Part shown: positions 10,042-22,302 of the stretch, in pieces
How positions within the stretch are numbered: the stretch's first letter is position 1
Layout of the letters: every line of letters starts with the position of its first letter
Source: Curtobacterium sp. TC1
GTDB lineage: Bacteria > Actinomycetota > Actinomycetes > Actinomycetales > Microbacteriaceae
Direction of reading: 5' to 3'
Assembly (NCBI RefSeq): GCF_019844075.1
Contig: NZ_CP081964.1
Location: 558,001-622,000 of the forward strand
Length of the DNA stretch: 64,000 bases
Translations under genes and position numbers: made by a program
Notes under the pieces: model-generated
The model's database searches: none
Told to the model about the DNA's origin: nothing
What the model saw: only the letters and a program-made list of their open reading frames with translations

Positions 10042-11418
10042 TCAGGACTCCGTGCCGGACAACCGCGCGACGACGTCCACGATGTGCGCGTCGTAGTGGA
10101 CGTTGAGCGCGTGCGCCGCATCTGCGGCTCGGTCCGGGTCACCGCGGTCGATGGCGTCCTCCAACTGGGTGAGGACGTCCTCGATGTCCCACCTGCGGAA
10201 GGGCGGCGCTTCGTCGAACACGAACGCGAGTCGGCTCAGGGCGAACCGCAGACTGCCGGCGAGCCACGGGTTCGGCGTGTGGTCCGCGAGGAGCCGTGAG
10301 AGCTCCACCACCGACATCGTGTAGCCGTAGTCACGGATCCGGCCCTGGCGGCGGAGACGGTCGATCACGTCGTGCAGCTCGGCTCGCCCGGTGTCGTCCA
10401 GGGTCGGTACGGACCACCGAGCGCACGCTTCGACGAGCGTGGACGCGAGCTGGAGCGAATCGGTCCAGTGCTGCAGGTCCGGTCGGGTGATGCGGACGGC
10501 CTCCGGGTCGTCCGGCCTCGTCTCGACGAGACCGAGGAGTTCGAGTCGCCGGACCATCGGCATGAGCCGCCGGACCGACTGTCGCAGTCGTGCGGCGATC
10601 TCATCCGCGCGGTAGGTCCGGTCGCGCTCGAGTGTTCCGTCGCGCACCAGCGCGAGCAGGTCCCACCACAGGTCGTCCGGTGTCCAGACGGCCCAGCTCG
10701 GGGAGTCCTCCGGCGCGGAGTACGCGGACGACGACGGCGATCCGTCGTCGGATGCCTTGCCGAACGCGGCCGCGGCGGCGTCGACGTGCTCGCCCCACAG
10801 GCGGGCGAGGACGTGCGCGGCACGTTCGGCGGACCGCACTCCGGGGTACCGCACCGCCTGCTCGGCCGCTGCCGCCCAGGCGTCGACCTCGGTGGACCGG
10901 AACGGGATCGACGGCGTCACACCGAACCGCGCTCGCTCGACGGCACGCGCGGTGAGTCGACCGAGGGACGCGTTCGGGGTCCGGTCGATCCAGAAGGCGA
11001 TCGAGGCCCAGAAGGCCGGATCGAGTTCGGGGGTACGCAGGTGCGCCGAGCGGCGGAGCGTCTCGGCGACGCGGCCTTGCTCGGCGCGATCAGCTGCCGT
11101 GAGCACGGGCACGGCAGAGCGCATGACCCCTTCCAGCAGACCGACGAGCAGCCAACCGTTGTCCACCCAGGCCGCGGGCGACAGCGAACGGAAGCGGACA
11201 GCGGCCCGGTCGTCGAGGACCGCGAGCCCGACATCGCACAGCCGCTCGAGCACCGCGTGGAGGACCACCGGGTCGAGGTCGAACTGTCCGGAGAGCGCCA
11301 GCTCGTCGTGGGCGACGTCCTGGCCGAGGGAGCCGTCACGGACCGCACCGAGGACGTTCCGGTACGCCTGGTCGAACTGCGGCGTCCACCCATCGTCGAA
11401 CCGAGCCACCGCAGTCAT
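10042..11418 (-). CDS. Double GntR/FadR-like transcription regulator
   Basis: 458 residues made of two similar halves. Each half starts with a winged-helix-like segment (AYRNVLGAVRDGSL in the first, LWWDLLALVRDGTL in the second). Each continues into an all-helical FCD-like ligand domain; compare GLLEGVMRSAVP with STLVEACARWSVP. An Asp/Ser-rich linker joins them at about 225-245. FadR-subfamily regulators normally carry one such unit and act as dimers, so this looks like a covalently fused dimer. The DNA-binding helices are weakly conserved. The start was placed at the ATG preceded by GGGGAGGGG; the open frame extends further upstream without homology. Target and ligand are unknown. Confidence 0.65.
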   Translation of the reverse strand: MTAVARFDDGWTPQFDQAYRNVLGAVRDGSLGQDVAHDELALSGQFDLDPVVLHAVLERLCDVGLAVLDDRAAVRFRSLSPAAWVDNGWLLVGLLEGVMRSAVPVLTAADRAEQGRVAETLRRSAHLRTPELDPAFWASIAFWIDRTPNASLGRLTARAVERARFGVTPSIPFRSTEVDAWAAAAEQAVRYPGVRSAERAAHVLARLWGEHVDAAAAAFGKASDDGSPSSSAYSAPEDSPSWAVWTPDDLWWDLLALVRDGTLERDRTYRADEIAARLRQSVRRLMPMVRRLELLGLVETRPDDPEAVRITRPDLQHWTDSLQLASTLVEACARWSVPTLDDTGRAELHDVIDRLRRQGRIRDYGYTMSVVELSRLLADHTPNPWLAGSLRFALSRLAFVFDEAPPFRRWDIEDVLTQLEDAIDRGDPDRAADAAHALNVHYDAHIVDVVARLSGTES

Positions 11419-11450
11419 GAACACCCCTCCCCTGCAGCGTAGCCGCCGAC

Positions 11451-11490
11451 ACGACGAAGCCGCCCGGGGCATCCCGGGCGGCTTCGTCGT
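11451..11490. terminator. 18-bp perfect hairpin
   Basis: Arms 11451-11468 and 11473-11490 (ending in GGCTTCGTCGT) are exact reverse complements around the loop GCAT. It lies downstream of the aldo/keto reductase gene and upstream of the minus-strand regulator, so it should terminate the former. No U-tract, as is usual in high-G+C actinobacteria. Confidence 0.85.
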
Positions 11491-11501
11491 CAGCTGGTGG
11501 A

Positions 11502-12332
11502 TCAGGCCGGCACGTAGTCGAACGTGTCGGGGTCCGGACCGGTGCGGTGGCCCTTGTCGAGCGTCGTGATGTCCGTCATGTCCTCGTCGGAGAGCTCGAA
11601 GTCGAAGATCGCGAAGTTCTCCTCGACACGGGCGCGCGTGACCGACTTCGGGAACACGATGTCGCCGCGCTGGATGTGCCAACGGAGGACGACCTGCGCC
11701 GGGCTCTTGCCGACGGCACCGGCGATGCGGGTGATGGTCTCGTCGTCGAGCACGAGGCCCTGGGCGATCGGGGACCACGCCTCGGTCGCGATGCCGAGTT
11801 CGCTGTTGACGGCGCGGAGCTCGTCCTGGGTCAGGTACGGGTGCACCTCGATCTGGTTCACGGCCGGCGGGACGTCCGTCTCGGCGCGCAGGCGGCGCAG
11901 GTGGTGCGCCTGGAAGTTGCTCACGCCGATGCTGCGGGACGTGCCGGCGGCGTAGAGCTCCTCGAGGGCCTTCCAGGTCGGCACGAAGTCCGAGACGGTG
12001 GGCAGCGGCCAGTGGATGAGGAACAGGTCGGTGTAGCCACCGAGCAGGTCCGCCGACTTCTTGCCGTTCTCCAGCGCTGCTTCGGGGGCGTGGAAGCCGT
12101 TGTTGAGCTTCGAGGTGACGAAGATCTCCGAGCGGTCGATGCCGGACTCGGCGATGGCCTCGCCGACCTCCTTCTCGTTGCCGTACATCTCGGCGGTGTC
12201 GATGTGGCGGTAGCCCACCTCGAGCGCCGTGAGCGTCGCTTCCTTGGTCGACGAGGGGTCGATCTGGAAGACGCCGAAGCCGAGCTGCGGGATGGTCTTG
12301 CCGTCGTTCAGGGTGATGTTCGGAACGGTCAT
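11502..12332 (-). CDS. Aldo/keto reductase (AKR5-like)
   Basis: NADPH-dependent carbonyl reductase of 276 residues with a TIM-barrel fold. The catalytic tetrad is visible: D45 in YRHIDTAEMY, Y50, K75 in FVTSKL and H107 in LIHWPL. The nucleotide-binding end has FPKSVTRARVEEN. Closest in feel to 2,5-diketo-D-gluconate reductases of the AKR5 group. The start is the ATG of MTVPNITL; upstream residues in the open frame look like noise. A strong hairpin follows its stop. The substrate cannot be told from the sequence. Confidence 0.9.
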   Translation of the reverse strand: MTVPNITLNDGKTIPQLGFGVFQIDPSSTKEATLTALEVGYRHIDTAEMYGNEKEVGEAIAESGIDRSEIFVTSKLNNGFHAPEAALENGKKSADLLGGYTDLFLIHWPLPTVSDFVPTWKALEELYAAGTSRSIGVSNFQAHHLRRLRAETDVPPAVNQIEVHPYLTQDELRAVNSELGIATEAWSPIAQGLVLDDETITRIAGAVGKSPAQVVLRWHIQRGDIVFPKSVTRARVEENFAIFDFELSDEDMTDITTLDKGHRTGPDPDTFDYVPA

Positions 12333-12427
12333 GGTGTCATGCAACCAAACGCCCCTCAGCGCGCATTCCGGCAACGTCCAGGATCGGCGGCCTCGGGCGT
12401 GCCGCTCGGGACGAGCGGGTCCGCCGC

Positions 12428-12847
12428 TCAGGACAGCGCGGCGGCGATGTAGGCCTGCAACGCCTGGCCGTAGGCGATCGCGGGGGTCTCCGAGGCGAAG
12501 CTCCGGTCGACACCGCCGATCGTCGCGGTCACCGTGAACACCACTCGTCCGCCGGCCGCCACCCGCGTCAACCCGATGAACGACGGCCCGAGCAGCTCGC
12601 GCAGCTGGTCCTCGCGCGGCAGCCAGAGCGACTCCGACGCGGTCACGGAGTCGAGCGCCCACTCGGTCGTCCCGTTGAAGCCGAGGATCGTGCCGGTGGG
12701 GGAGTCGTGCCGTTCGACGGTCATCTCGGAGACCGTGTAGACGTCCTCGTCCACCTCGGGCTTGTCGATGACGAACCGGTCGCCCGTCTCGGGGTGCCAG
12801 CGGAGGCCGGCGTCGCGGAGGGACCTGGCGAGTGCAACGGTGATCAC
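12428..12847 (-). CDS. Conserved actinobacterial protein of unknown function
   Basis: About 139 residues from a GTG preceded by AGGGTGGGAAC; an ATG 69 bases further upstream (12916) is the alternative. The sequence begins ITVALARSLRDAGLRWHPETG and contains GFNGTTEWALDSV and WLPREDQLRELLG. I recognise this pattern from a conserved family of small actinobacterial proteins, often mislabelled as pilus assembly proteins, whose function I do not know. It has no signal peptide and no membrane segment. It is read away from the divergent mannosidase gene and towards the aldo/keto reductase gene. Confidence 0.75.
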   Translation of the reverse strand: MITVALARSLRDAGLRWHPETGDRFVIDKPEVDEDVYTVSEMTVERHDSPTGTILGFNGTTEWALDSVTASESLWLPREDQLRELLGPSFIGLTRVAAGGRVVFTVTATIGGVDRSFASETPAIAYGQALQAYIAAALS

Positions 12848-13084
12848 GTTCCCACCCTGCACGCGCGGCCCCGCGCTGTCACCACATAGGTTGCCGAAAG
12901 CATCCCGTACTAGCATCGCCGAGCACCCCCACGCGCAAGCGCCACCCGATCGCGCGCGCGACGTGACGACGCCCGGACAACCGGTGCCGCGCCTCCAGGT
13001 CGACCGACCGGCCACGGGGCGGGCCACCGGCCGGCGTCCCGACCGAGGCGACGGACACCCCGTCCGCCGAAGAGAAGGACCCGC

Positions 13085-15826
13085 ATGACCCTCGAACGCG
13101 AGGAACTCCGCGACGGCTGGACCGTGACGATGGCCGGAGGAACCGGTGCGCCGGACGGCGTCGCGGGCCGCACCATCCCGGCGACGGTGCCGGGCCAGGT
13201 GCACACCGACCTGGAACGGGAGGGCCTGCTGCCGGACCCGACCTTCGATCGGAACGAGCAGGCCGCCAAGTGGGTCGGCCGGGCCGACTGGTCCTACCGC
13301 ACCTCGGTTGACGTCGACCCCCGCGGCCACGAACGCGTGGACCTGGTCTGCGACGGCCTGGACACCGTCTCCGAGCTCAGTCTGGACGGCGTCGTCGTGG
13401 GCACGACGCGGAACATGCACCGGCGCTACCGCTTCGACGCGCGCGTGCAGTCCGGGTCCGGGGCGACGACGAAGGACCTCGAGATCCTGTTCGAGTCGCC
13501 GTACCGCGAGGCCGGCCGCGTGGCCGCGAAGGCCGGCAGCATGCCGGGACCGTACGACGAGCCGTTCCCGTACATCCGCAAGATGGCCTCGAACTTCGGC
13601 TGGGACTGGGGCCTCACCGCCGTCACGAGCGGGCCCTGGCGACCGGTCGCCATCGAACGGTGGTCGACCGCGCGGCTGCGCGAGGTCCGACCGCTCGTCG
13701 ACGTCGAGGCCGGCGAAGGGGTGCTCGACGCACACATCACGGTCGAGCGCTCGGGCCTGAACGACCTGGACCAGGACGGCGAGGACGACGACCTGGTGCT
13801 CGTCGTCACCGTCAGCGGTCTCAAGGAGGACGGCACGCCCACGCGGCAGCGGTCGCGGGCGCAGCTGACGCCGAAGGACGACGAGACCGTCGTCACCGTG
13901 CGCGTGCCCGAGGCGCTGCGCTGGTGGCCCCGCGGCTACGGTTCGCAGGCGCAGTACGACGTGGTCGTGGAACTGCAGACGGTCGAGGGCGAGGTCCTGG
14001 ACCGCGACACGTTCCGCACCGGCTTCCGGTCGACGCGGATCGACACGCAGGTCGACGACATGGGCCGCCCGTTCGCCATCCACGTCAACGGGACGCTCAT
14101 CGACGTCCGGGGCGTGAACTGGATCCCGGACGACGTGATCGTCTCGCGCGTCGACCGTGCACGCCTGCAGTCCCGTCTGGGCGCGGCGGCCTCGCTCGGC
14201 ACGAACCTCGTGCGCGTGTGGGGCGGTGGCGTGTACGAGTCGCGTGACTTCTACGAGGTGTGCGACGAACTCGGGCTGCTCGTCTGGCAGGACTTCCCGT
14301 TCGCCTGCTCGGCGTACCCCGAGGTCGAACCCATCCGCAGCGAGGTCATCGCCGAGGCACGGGACAACGTCGCCCGGCTGGCCCGACACCCCTCGCTGGT
14401 GCTGTGGAACGGCAACAACGAGAACATCTGGCTGCACGACGTCGACGGCTGGGCGGACTCGCTCGGCGACCGCGGCTGGGGCCTCGACTACTACCTCGAC
14501 CTGCTGCCGACGATCGTCGATGCCGTCGACCCGTCGCGCTTCTACACGGTGGCGTCGCCGTGGTCGGGCTCCGAGTCGCTGCCCGCCAACGACGTCGACC
14601 ACGAGACGCACCACTCGTGGGATGTCTGGAACCGCCTGCCCGACACCGCCTACCGCGGGTCCGTTCCCCGGTTCGTGTCCGAGTTCGGCTGGCAGGCACC
14701 CCCGGCCTGGCGGACGCTGCGGGACGGCGTCGCCGACGAGGTGCTGTCGCAGGACGCACCCGGGGTGGTCCACCACCAGAAGGCGGCCGACGGGATGGGC
14801 AAGCTGGCCCGCGGCTTGGAGCCGCGGTTCGGCACGGGGCCCTTCTCGTTCGATGCGTGGCACTACCTGACGCAGCTGCAGCAGGCCCGGGCGATCGCGA
14901 CGGGTATCGAGCACTGGCGGACGCACTGGCCGCGCAACACCGGCGTGGTGATGTGGCAGCTCAACGACCTGTGGCCGGTGTCGTCGTGGTCGGCGATCGA
15001 CTCGGCGGGGCGGTCGAAGCCGCTCGCGCACGAGCTGCGGCGGCTGTACGACGACGTCCTGCTGACGATCCGTCCGGTGTCACGGGAGGCAGTCGTGCCG
15101 TCCGCCGTGTCCGGGTCTGCGGCGTCTCCGGCGCAGTCGCCCGCCTCTCCGGTCTCCGGGGCGGTCGCGTCCGACTCGCCGGTTGCGTCCGGTGCGGATC
15201 GGACGGGAGGCCCGGATCACCCGGGTGGGTCGGCCGCCGTCGGCGAGGCGACTGATCCGGGAGACGCGGCGGACACCCTGTCCCTCGGCGTCTCGCCCGG
15301 CGCGTTCGGGTCCTCGCCCGTCGAGGTCGCCGTCCGGTCGGTTCGGGGCGGGCAGGACAGCGTGGTGCGGGTGCGCCGGGTGACCACGGCCGGCACGATC
15401 CTGGCCGAGGTGTCCCTGCCGGTGCGCCTGTCGTCCGCCGGCGTGGCGGTCGTCGCGCTGCCCGAGTCCGTCGGGGTGGTCGACGACCCGGCGAACGAGC
15501 TCATCGTGGCGGACATGGACTGGCGCCGAGCGGTGTGGACGCCGGGCCCCGACGTCGACACGCGGTGGGAGCCGGCGCGGTACCGGACTGCGTTCACGCC
15601 CGTCGACGGCGGACTGGACCTGACCGTCGAGGCCGATTCGCTCGTGCGGGACCTGCTCGTCCAGCCCGACCGGGTGAGCTCGACCGGTGCGGTGGACCGC
15701 GGGTTCATGACCCTGCTGCCCGGGGAGCGGGTGGCCTTCCGGATCACCGGCGTGACCGAGGCGGACATCCCGGCACTCCGCGCAGAACCCGTCCTATGGA
15801 GCCTGGACCGCGTACTCGGCCGTTGA
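13085..15826 (+). CDS. GH2 beta-mannosidase
   Basis: Exo-acting glycoside hydrolase, expected to release mannose from beta-1,4-mannosides; 913 residues, no signal peptide, so cytoplasmic. The order is an N-terminal jelly roll with FGWDWG, an immunoglobulin-like domain, the TIM barrel and C-terminal beta domains. E446 in WNGNNEN is the presumed acid/base and E533 in FVSEFGWQ the nucleophile. An odd Ala/Ser/Pro/Gly-rich insert of about 65 residues (roughly 670-735) separates the barrel from the C-terminal domain. RBS AAGGA precedes the ATG. The gene stands alone between divergent and co-directional neighbours and no transporter adjoins it. Confidence 0.93.
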   Translation: MTLEREELRDGWTVTMAGGTGAPDGVAGRTIPATVPGQVHTDLEREGLLPDPTFDRNEQAAKWVGRADWSYRTSVDVDPRGHERVDLVCDGLDTVSELSLDGVVVGTTRNMHRRYRFDARVQSGSGATTKDLEILFESPYREAGRVAAKAGSMPGPYDEPFPYIRKMASNFGWDWGLTAVTSGPWRPVAIERWSTARLREVRPLVDVEAGEGVLDAHITVERSGLNDLDQDGEDDDLVLVVTVSGLKEDGTPTRQRSRAQLTPKDDETVVTVRVPEALRWWPRGYGSQAQYDVVVELQTVEGEVLDRDTFRTGFRSTRIDTQVDDMGRPFAIHVNGTLIDVRGVNWIPDDVIVSRVDRARLQSRLGAAASLGTNLVRVWGGGVYESRDFYEVCDELGLLVWQDFPFACSAYPEVEPIRSEVIAEARDNVARLARHPSLVLWNGNNENIWLHDVDGWADSLGDRGWGLDYYLDLLPTIVDAVDPSRFYTVASPWSGSESLPANDVDHETHHSWDVWNRLPDTAYRGSVPRFVSEFGWQAPPAWRTLRDGVADEVLSQDAPGVVHHQKAADGMGKLARGLEPRFGTGPFSFDAWHYLTQLQQARAIATGIEHWRTHWPRNTGVVMWQLNDLWPVSSWSAIDSAGRSKPLAHELRRLYDDVLLTIRPVSREAVVPSAVSGSAASPAQSPASPVSGAVASDSPVASGADRTGGPDHPGGSAAVGEATDPGDAADTLSLGVSPGAFGSSPVEVAVRSVRGGQDSVVRVRRVTTAGTILAEVSLPVRLSSAGVAVVALPESVGVVDDPANELIVADMDWRRAVWTPGPDVDTRWEPARYRTAFTPVDGGLDLTVEADSLVRDLLVQPDRVSSTGAVDRGFMTLLPGERVAFRITGVTEADIPALRAEPVLWSLDRVLGR

Positions 15827-15852
15827 TATGCAGAACGACACAGTGATATATT
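15823..15852 (+). promoter_or_regulatory. Promoter of the sugar-phosphate transferase gene
   Basis: TTGATA (15823-15828) and TATATT (15847-15852) are separated by 18 bp, one of the best sigma70-type promoters here. The -35 overlaps the mannosidase stop codon. Initiation 6-8 bases downstream would start at or beside the GTG of a tiny ORF. Confidence 0.75.
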
Positions 15853-15857
15853 TGGTG

Positions 15858-15878
15858 GTGCGCCGCTCGCTGTCGTGA
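15858..15878 (+). CDS. Possible leaderless leader peptide VRRSLS
   Basis: GTG followed by five sense codons (Arg-Arg-Ser-Leu-Ser) and TGA, placed exactly where transcription from the TATATT box should begin and 60 bases before the ATG of the sugar transferase. If translated without a leader it could affect expression of the downstream gene. It may be chance; six codons carry little information. Confidence 0.3.
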   Translation: MRRSLS

Positions 15879-15938
15879 CCCGAGCGACTCCGGCGTCCGG
15901 TCGACCTCCCGTCGGCCAGGTCGACAGGAGGTCCCACC

Positions 15939-17423
<1,485 letters not shown>

Positions 17424-17488
17424 TCGCGTTCCCTGTGCGAACGGTGTCCGTTCCGGCGCCCGGCCTGGGCATCAGGGAGCAGGGGAGT

Positions 17489-17494
17489 TACGAT
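17489..17494 (+). promoter_or_regulatory. Possible -10 box of tatA
   Basis: TACGAT lies 78 bases upstream of the tatA ATG in an otherwise unremarkable 149-bp gap. The gap also holds a weak GAACGG-TGT-CCGTTC hairpin (17438-17452) after the preceding gene. No clear -35. Confidence 0.35.
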
Positions 17495-17572
17495 GGATGC
17501 ACGACGGACTTCCGCCGCTCGCGTCGACGATGACTCGGTGACGGCGACCAGATCCAGATTCAAGGAGTCAAC

Positions 17573-17860
17573 ATGTGGCAAGGCCTCGGCGGTATTCACC
17601 TGCTGATCATCCTCGGCATCATCATCCTGCTGTTCGGCGCGACGAAGCTCCCGGCGCTCGCCAAGGGCCTCGGGCAGTCGATCAACATCTTCAAGAAGGA
17701 GATGACCGACGACGAGAAGAAGGCGCAGGCGGGTGACACCACGGTGCAGAACACCGCGGCGACCAACACCACCGCGCCGACCGCTCCCGCCGAGCCCGCT
17801 GCCGGTCCGATCCTGAACCCCGGCCCGAGCGCGCAGCCGAACACCGACTCACGGCGCTAG
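17573..17860 (+). CDS. tatA: Twin-arginine translocase subunit TatA
   Basis: Pore-forming subunit of the Tat protein export system; 95 residues. One N-terminal transmembrane helix (about 7-22, [13 protein letters not shown]) is followed by the conserved hinge, the amphipathic helix [19 protein letters not shown] and a polar Ala/Pro/Thr tail. RBS AAGGAG precedes the ATG. Single-gene unit closed by a hairpin; TatB and TatC must be encoded elsewhere. Confidence 0.96.
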   Translation: MWQGLGGIHLLIILGIIILLFGATKLPALAKGLGQSINIFKKEMTDDEKKAQAGDTTVQNTAATNTTAPTAPAEPAAGPILNPGPSAQPNTDSRR

Positions 17861-17897
17861 CCACACAGCTCAGGACACCCAGCCCCGTCCTGTCGGC

Positions 17898-17928
17898 AGC
17901 CCCCGCGACCACTCCGATCGCGGGGGCT
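17898..17928 (+). terminator. tatA terminator
   Basis: AGCCCCCGCGA (17898-17908) and TCGCGGGGGCT (17918-17928) form a perfect 11-bp stem with a 9-base loop, followed by TCGTCGT. Confidence 0.85.
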
Positions 17929-17975
17929 TCGTCGTGCCGGGCGCGCAGCGGTCCGAGGGGGCGCAGGATGAGCAC

Positions 17976-19376
17976 ATGACCGCTGCCGCACCCCACGCCA
18001 CCGCGCCGCTCCGGGACGACCGGCGCACGGTGCTCGTCGTGGCGGTCCTGTCGTCGTTCGTCGTCGGGCTGGACTCGAGCGTGGTGAACGTGGCGCTCCC
18101 CGCGATACGGCAGGAGCTCGGCGGTGGGCTCGTCGTGCAGCAGTGGACCGTCGACGCGTACCTGGTGACGCTCGGCTCGCTCATCCTCGTCGCCGGGTCA
18201 CTGTCGGACGTGTTCGGCCGGGTCCGGATCATCACGTGGGGCCTCGTCGTCTTCGGGATCGCCTCGATCGCCTGCGCCATCGCCCCGACGGGGGAGTTCC
18301 TGATCGTCTCGCGGGCGTTCCAGGGCGTCGGCGGAGCCCTGGTGACCCCGAGTGCGCTCGCGCTCATCGTGGCGGCGTTCCGCGGGGCCGCGCAGTCGAA
18401 GGCGATCGGCACGTGGACCGCGTGGTCGAGCGCCGCGACGATCCTCGGCCCCGTGGTCGGCGGGCTGGTGGTCGACAGCATCGGCTGGAGGTGGATCTTC
18501 GTGCTGACCGCCGTGCCGATCGCCGTGACGATCCCGCTCGTGCTGCGGATCACCGGCGACGTGCACCCCGCCGTCCGGCCACGCATCGACGTGGTCGGCG
18601 CCGTGCTCGCGGTCGTCGGAGTCGGTGGGGCGGTGCTCGGACTCATCGAGCAGGAGCGGCTCGGGTGGGGCGCCCCGGTGGTGGTCGCCGCGCTCGTGAT
18701 CGGCGCACTGGCACTCGGGGCCTTCGTGCCGTGGGAGCTCCACGTGACCCGCACGACCGGTTCGCCGTTGGTGCCGCTCGCGCTGTTCCGGGCTCGCAAC
18801 TTCGCGGTGAGCAACCTCGCCACCCTGTCGATCTACGGCGCGCTGAGCATGGTCTTCTTCGTGGTCACGCTGTTCCTCCAGGAGGTCTGGGGCTTCCCCG
18901 CCTGGCTCGCCGGCTTGGCGACGCTGCCGCCGACGGTGGTCCTGCTGCTGGTGTCCTCGGCGGTGGGCGGACTGGCGGGGCGGTTCGGGCCGCGCTGGTT
19001 CATGGCGGCGGGGCCAGCGGTGGCGGCGGTCGGTGCGCTCCTGATGCTGGTGGTCGGTTCGCGGCCGGACGGCTACTGGGTCGCCGTGTTCCCCGGACTC
19101 GTGCTCATCGGGTTCGGGATCGCGCTCATGGTGACGCCGCTGACCAGTGCCGTGCTCGGGTCGGTGCCGCAGTCCGAGGCCGGCGTCGGGTCGGCCGTGA
19201 ACAACGCGATCGCGCGGATCGCCGGTCTGGTGATGGTGGCGCTCGCGGGCGTGGTCCTCGGCGGGGAGATGAGCGTCGCCGGTCTGCACCGGGCGGTCGT
19301 CGTGATGGCGGTCCTGCTCGTCGGCGGCGCCGTGGTCAGCGCCGTCGGGATCCGGAATGTGCCCGCGCCGACGTAA
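17976..19376 (+). CDS. MFS drug exporter, DHA2 family
   Basis: Proton-driven efflux permease of 466 residues with about 14 hydrophobic segments. Signature stretches are SSVVNVALPAIRQELGG in helix 1, GSLSDVFGRVRII (motif A) and GPVVGGLVVDSIGWRWIFVL (motif C of drug:H+ antiporters). I took the ATG of MTAAAPHAT; the open frame reaches 14 codons further. The substrate is unknown. It ends exactly where the clpB operator begins, so no terminator separates it from clpB; readthrough from the exporter into clpB is possible. Confidence 0.9.
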   Translation: MTAAAPHATAPLRDDRRTVLVVAVLSSFVVGLDSSVVNVALPAIRQELGGGLVVQQWTVDAYLVTLGSLILVAGSLSDVFGRVRIITWGLVVFGIASIACAIAPTGEFLIVSRAFQGVGGALVTPSALALIVAAFRGAAQSKAIGTWTAWSSAATILGPVVGGLVVDSIGWRWIFVLTAVPIAVTIPLVLRITGDVHPAVRPRIDVVGAVLAVVGVGGAVLGLIEQERLGWGAPVVVAALVIGALALGAFVPWELHVTRTTGSPLVPLALFRARNFAVSNLATLSIYGALSMVFFVVTLFLQEVWGFPAWLAGLATLPPTVVLLLVSSAVGGLAGRFGPRWFMAAGPAVAAVGALLMLVVGSRPDGYWVAVFPGLVLIGFGIALMVTPLTSAVLGSVPQSEAGVGSAVNNAIARIAGLVMVALAGVVLGGEMSVAGLHRAVVVMAVLLVGGAVVSAVGIRNVPAPT

Positions 19377-19397
19377 GTTGAGTGGAGTAGACTCAAG
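19377..19397 (+). promoter_or_regulatory. HspR operator (HAIR) of clpB
   Basis: GTTGAGT-N7-ACTCAAG matches the HAIR consensus at 13 of 14 fixed positions and lies 32 bp before the clpB ATG. It starts at the base after the exporter stop codon. A flanking sigma70 promoter is not obvious. Confidence 0.9.
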
Positions 19398-19429
19398 TAC
19401 AACACCACCGCAACGAAAGGACGGAACGC

Positions 19430-21598
<2,169 letters not shown>

Positions 21599-21643
21599 GC
21601 GGCGGCCGCGCGGAACCAGGTTCCGGGTGGGTGGGGTGACCGA

Positions 21644-21688
21644 CGGGAGGCCCGGGGCCGGTTCCTGGGACCCGGCACGGGCCTCCCG
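21644..21688. terminator. Repeated hairpin family 1, copy 1 (after clpB)
   Basis: CGGGAGGCCCG (21644-21654) and CGGGCCTCCCG (21678-21688) pair, with GCCGG/CCGGC inside. The same arms recur at four other gene ends in the window. Here it ends 15 bp before the next start codon. Confidence 0.8.
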
Positions 21689-21703
21689 GGTTGGCTGCAG
21701 GGC

Positions 21704-22258
21704 ATGCCTGAGATCCGCGCGTTCCGTCGCCTCACCGACACCGTCGAGCACGCGAGCGTGCTCGACAAGGCCGTCGACGTCGACCGAGCGGTGGTGAACG
21801 CGCTCGCGAAGCCGAAGGCCCTGCGGCAACTGCTGCACGGGGTGCCGTTCGGGCATCCGCTGCACCCGCTGATGGTGCAGGTGCCGCTCGGGGCGTGGAT
21901 CTCGGCCGCGGTGCTCGACGTGTTCGGCGGGAAGGGCAACGCGAAGGCCGCGAAGACCCTCGTCGGCGTCGGCCTGGTGTCGTCCGGCAGCGCGAGCCTC
22001 GCCGGGTACGTCGACTGGTCCGAGTTGGACCGCGAACAGCTGCGCACCGGATGGGTGCACCAGGCCGTGAACTGGGTCGGTATCTCGCTGTACGGGCTGT
22101 CGTGGTGGCAGCGGAAGAACGGCAACCACGGGGCCGGCAAGCTCCTCGGGTTCGCCGCACTCTCGGTGGTCGGGGTCGGCGGGTACCTCGGTGGGCACCT
22201 GGCCTACCGACAGCGCGCCGGCGTGAGCGACCACGGCGAAGTGCCGTTCGACGCCTGA
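21704..22258 (+). CDS. DUF2231 membrane protein
   Basis: 184 residues. After a soluble N-terminal segment comes the family motif GHPLHPLMVQVPLGAW, then about four hydrophobic segments (LDVFGG region, VGLVSSGSASLAGYVDW, WVGISLYGLSWW, LLGFAALSVVGVGGYLGG). DUF2231 proteins are predicted integral membrane proteins, sometimes with redox or haem partners; their function is unknown to me. It is separated from clpB by a hairpin and from the response regulator by 44 bases, so it is probably its own unit. Confidence 0.85.
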   Translation: MPEIRAFRRLTDTVEHASVLDKAVDVDRAVVNALAKPKALRQLLHGVPFGHPLHPLMVQVPLGAWISAAVLDVFGGKGNAKAAKTLVGVGLVSSGSASLAGYVDWSELDREQLRTGWVHQAVNWVGISLYGLSWWQRKNGNHGAGKLLGFAALSVVGVGGYLGGHLAYRQRAGVSDHGEVPFDA

Positions 22259-22302
22259 CCGCCTCCCAGGCGCTTCTTGGGAACATCACGTGCAATGTTT
22301 CA

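Noticed and set aside
12848..15031. Long minus-strand frame extending the small unknown gene through the mannosidase
   Set aside because: Only the last 139 residues look like a protein family; the rest is antisense to a clear GH2 enzyme.
17492..17605. Small ORF of 37 codons overlapping the tatA start
   Set aside because: No RBS, and its ATG overlaps the probable tatA -10 box.
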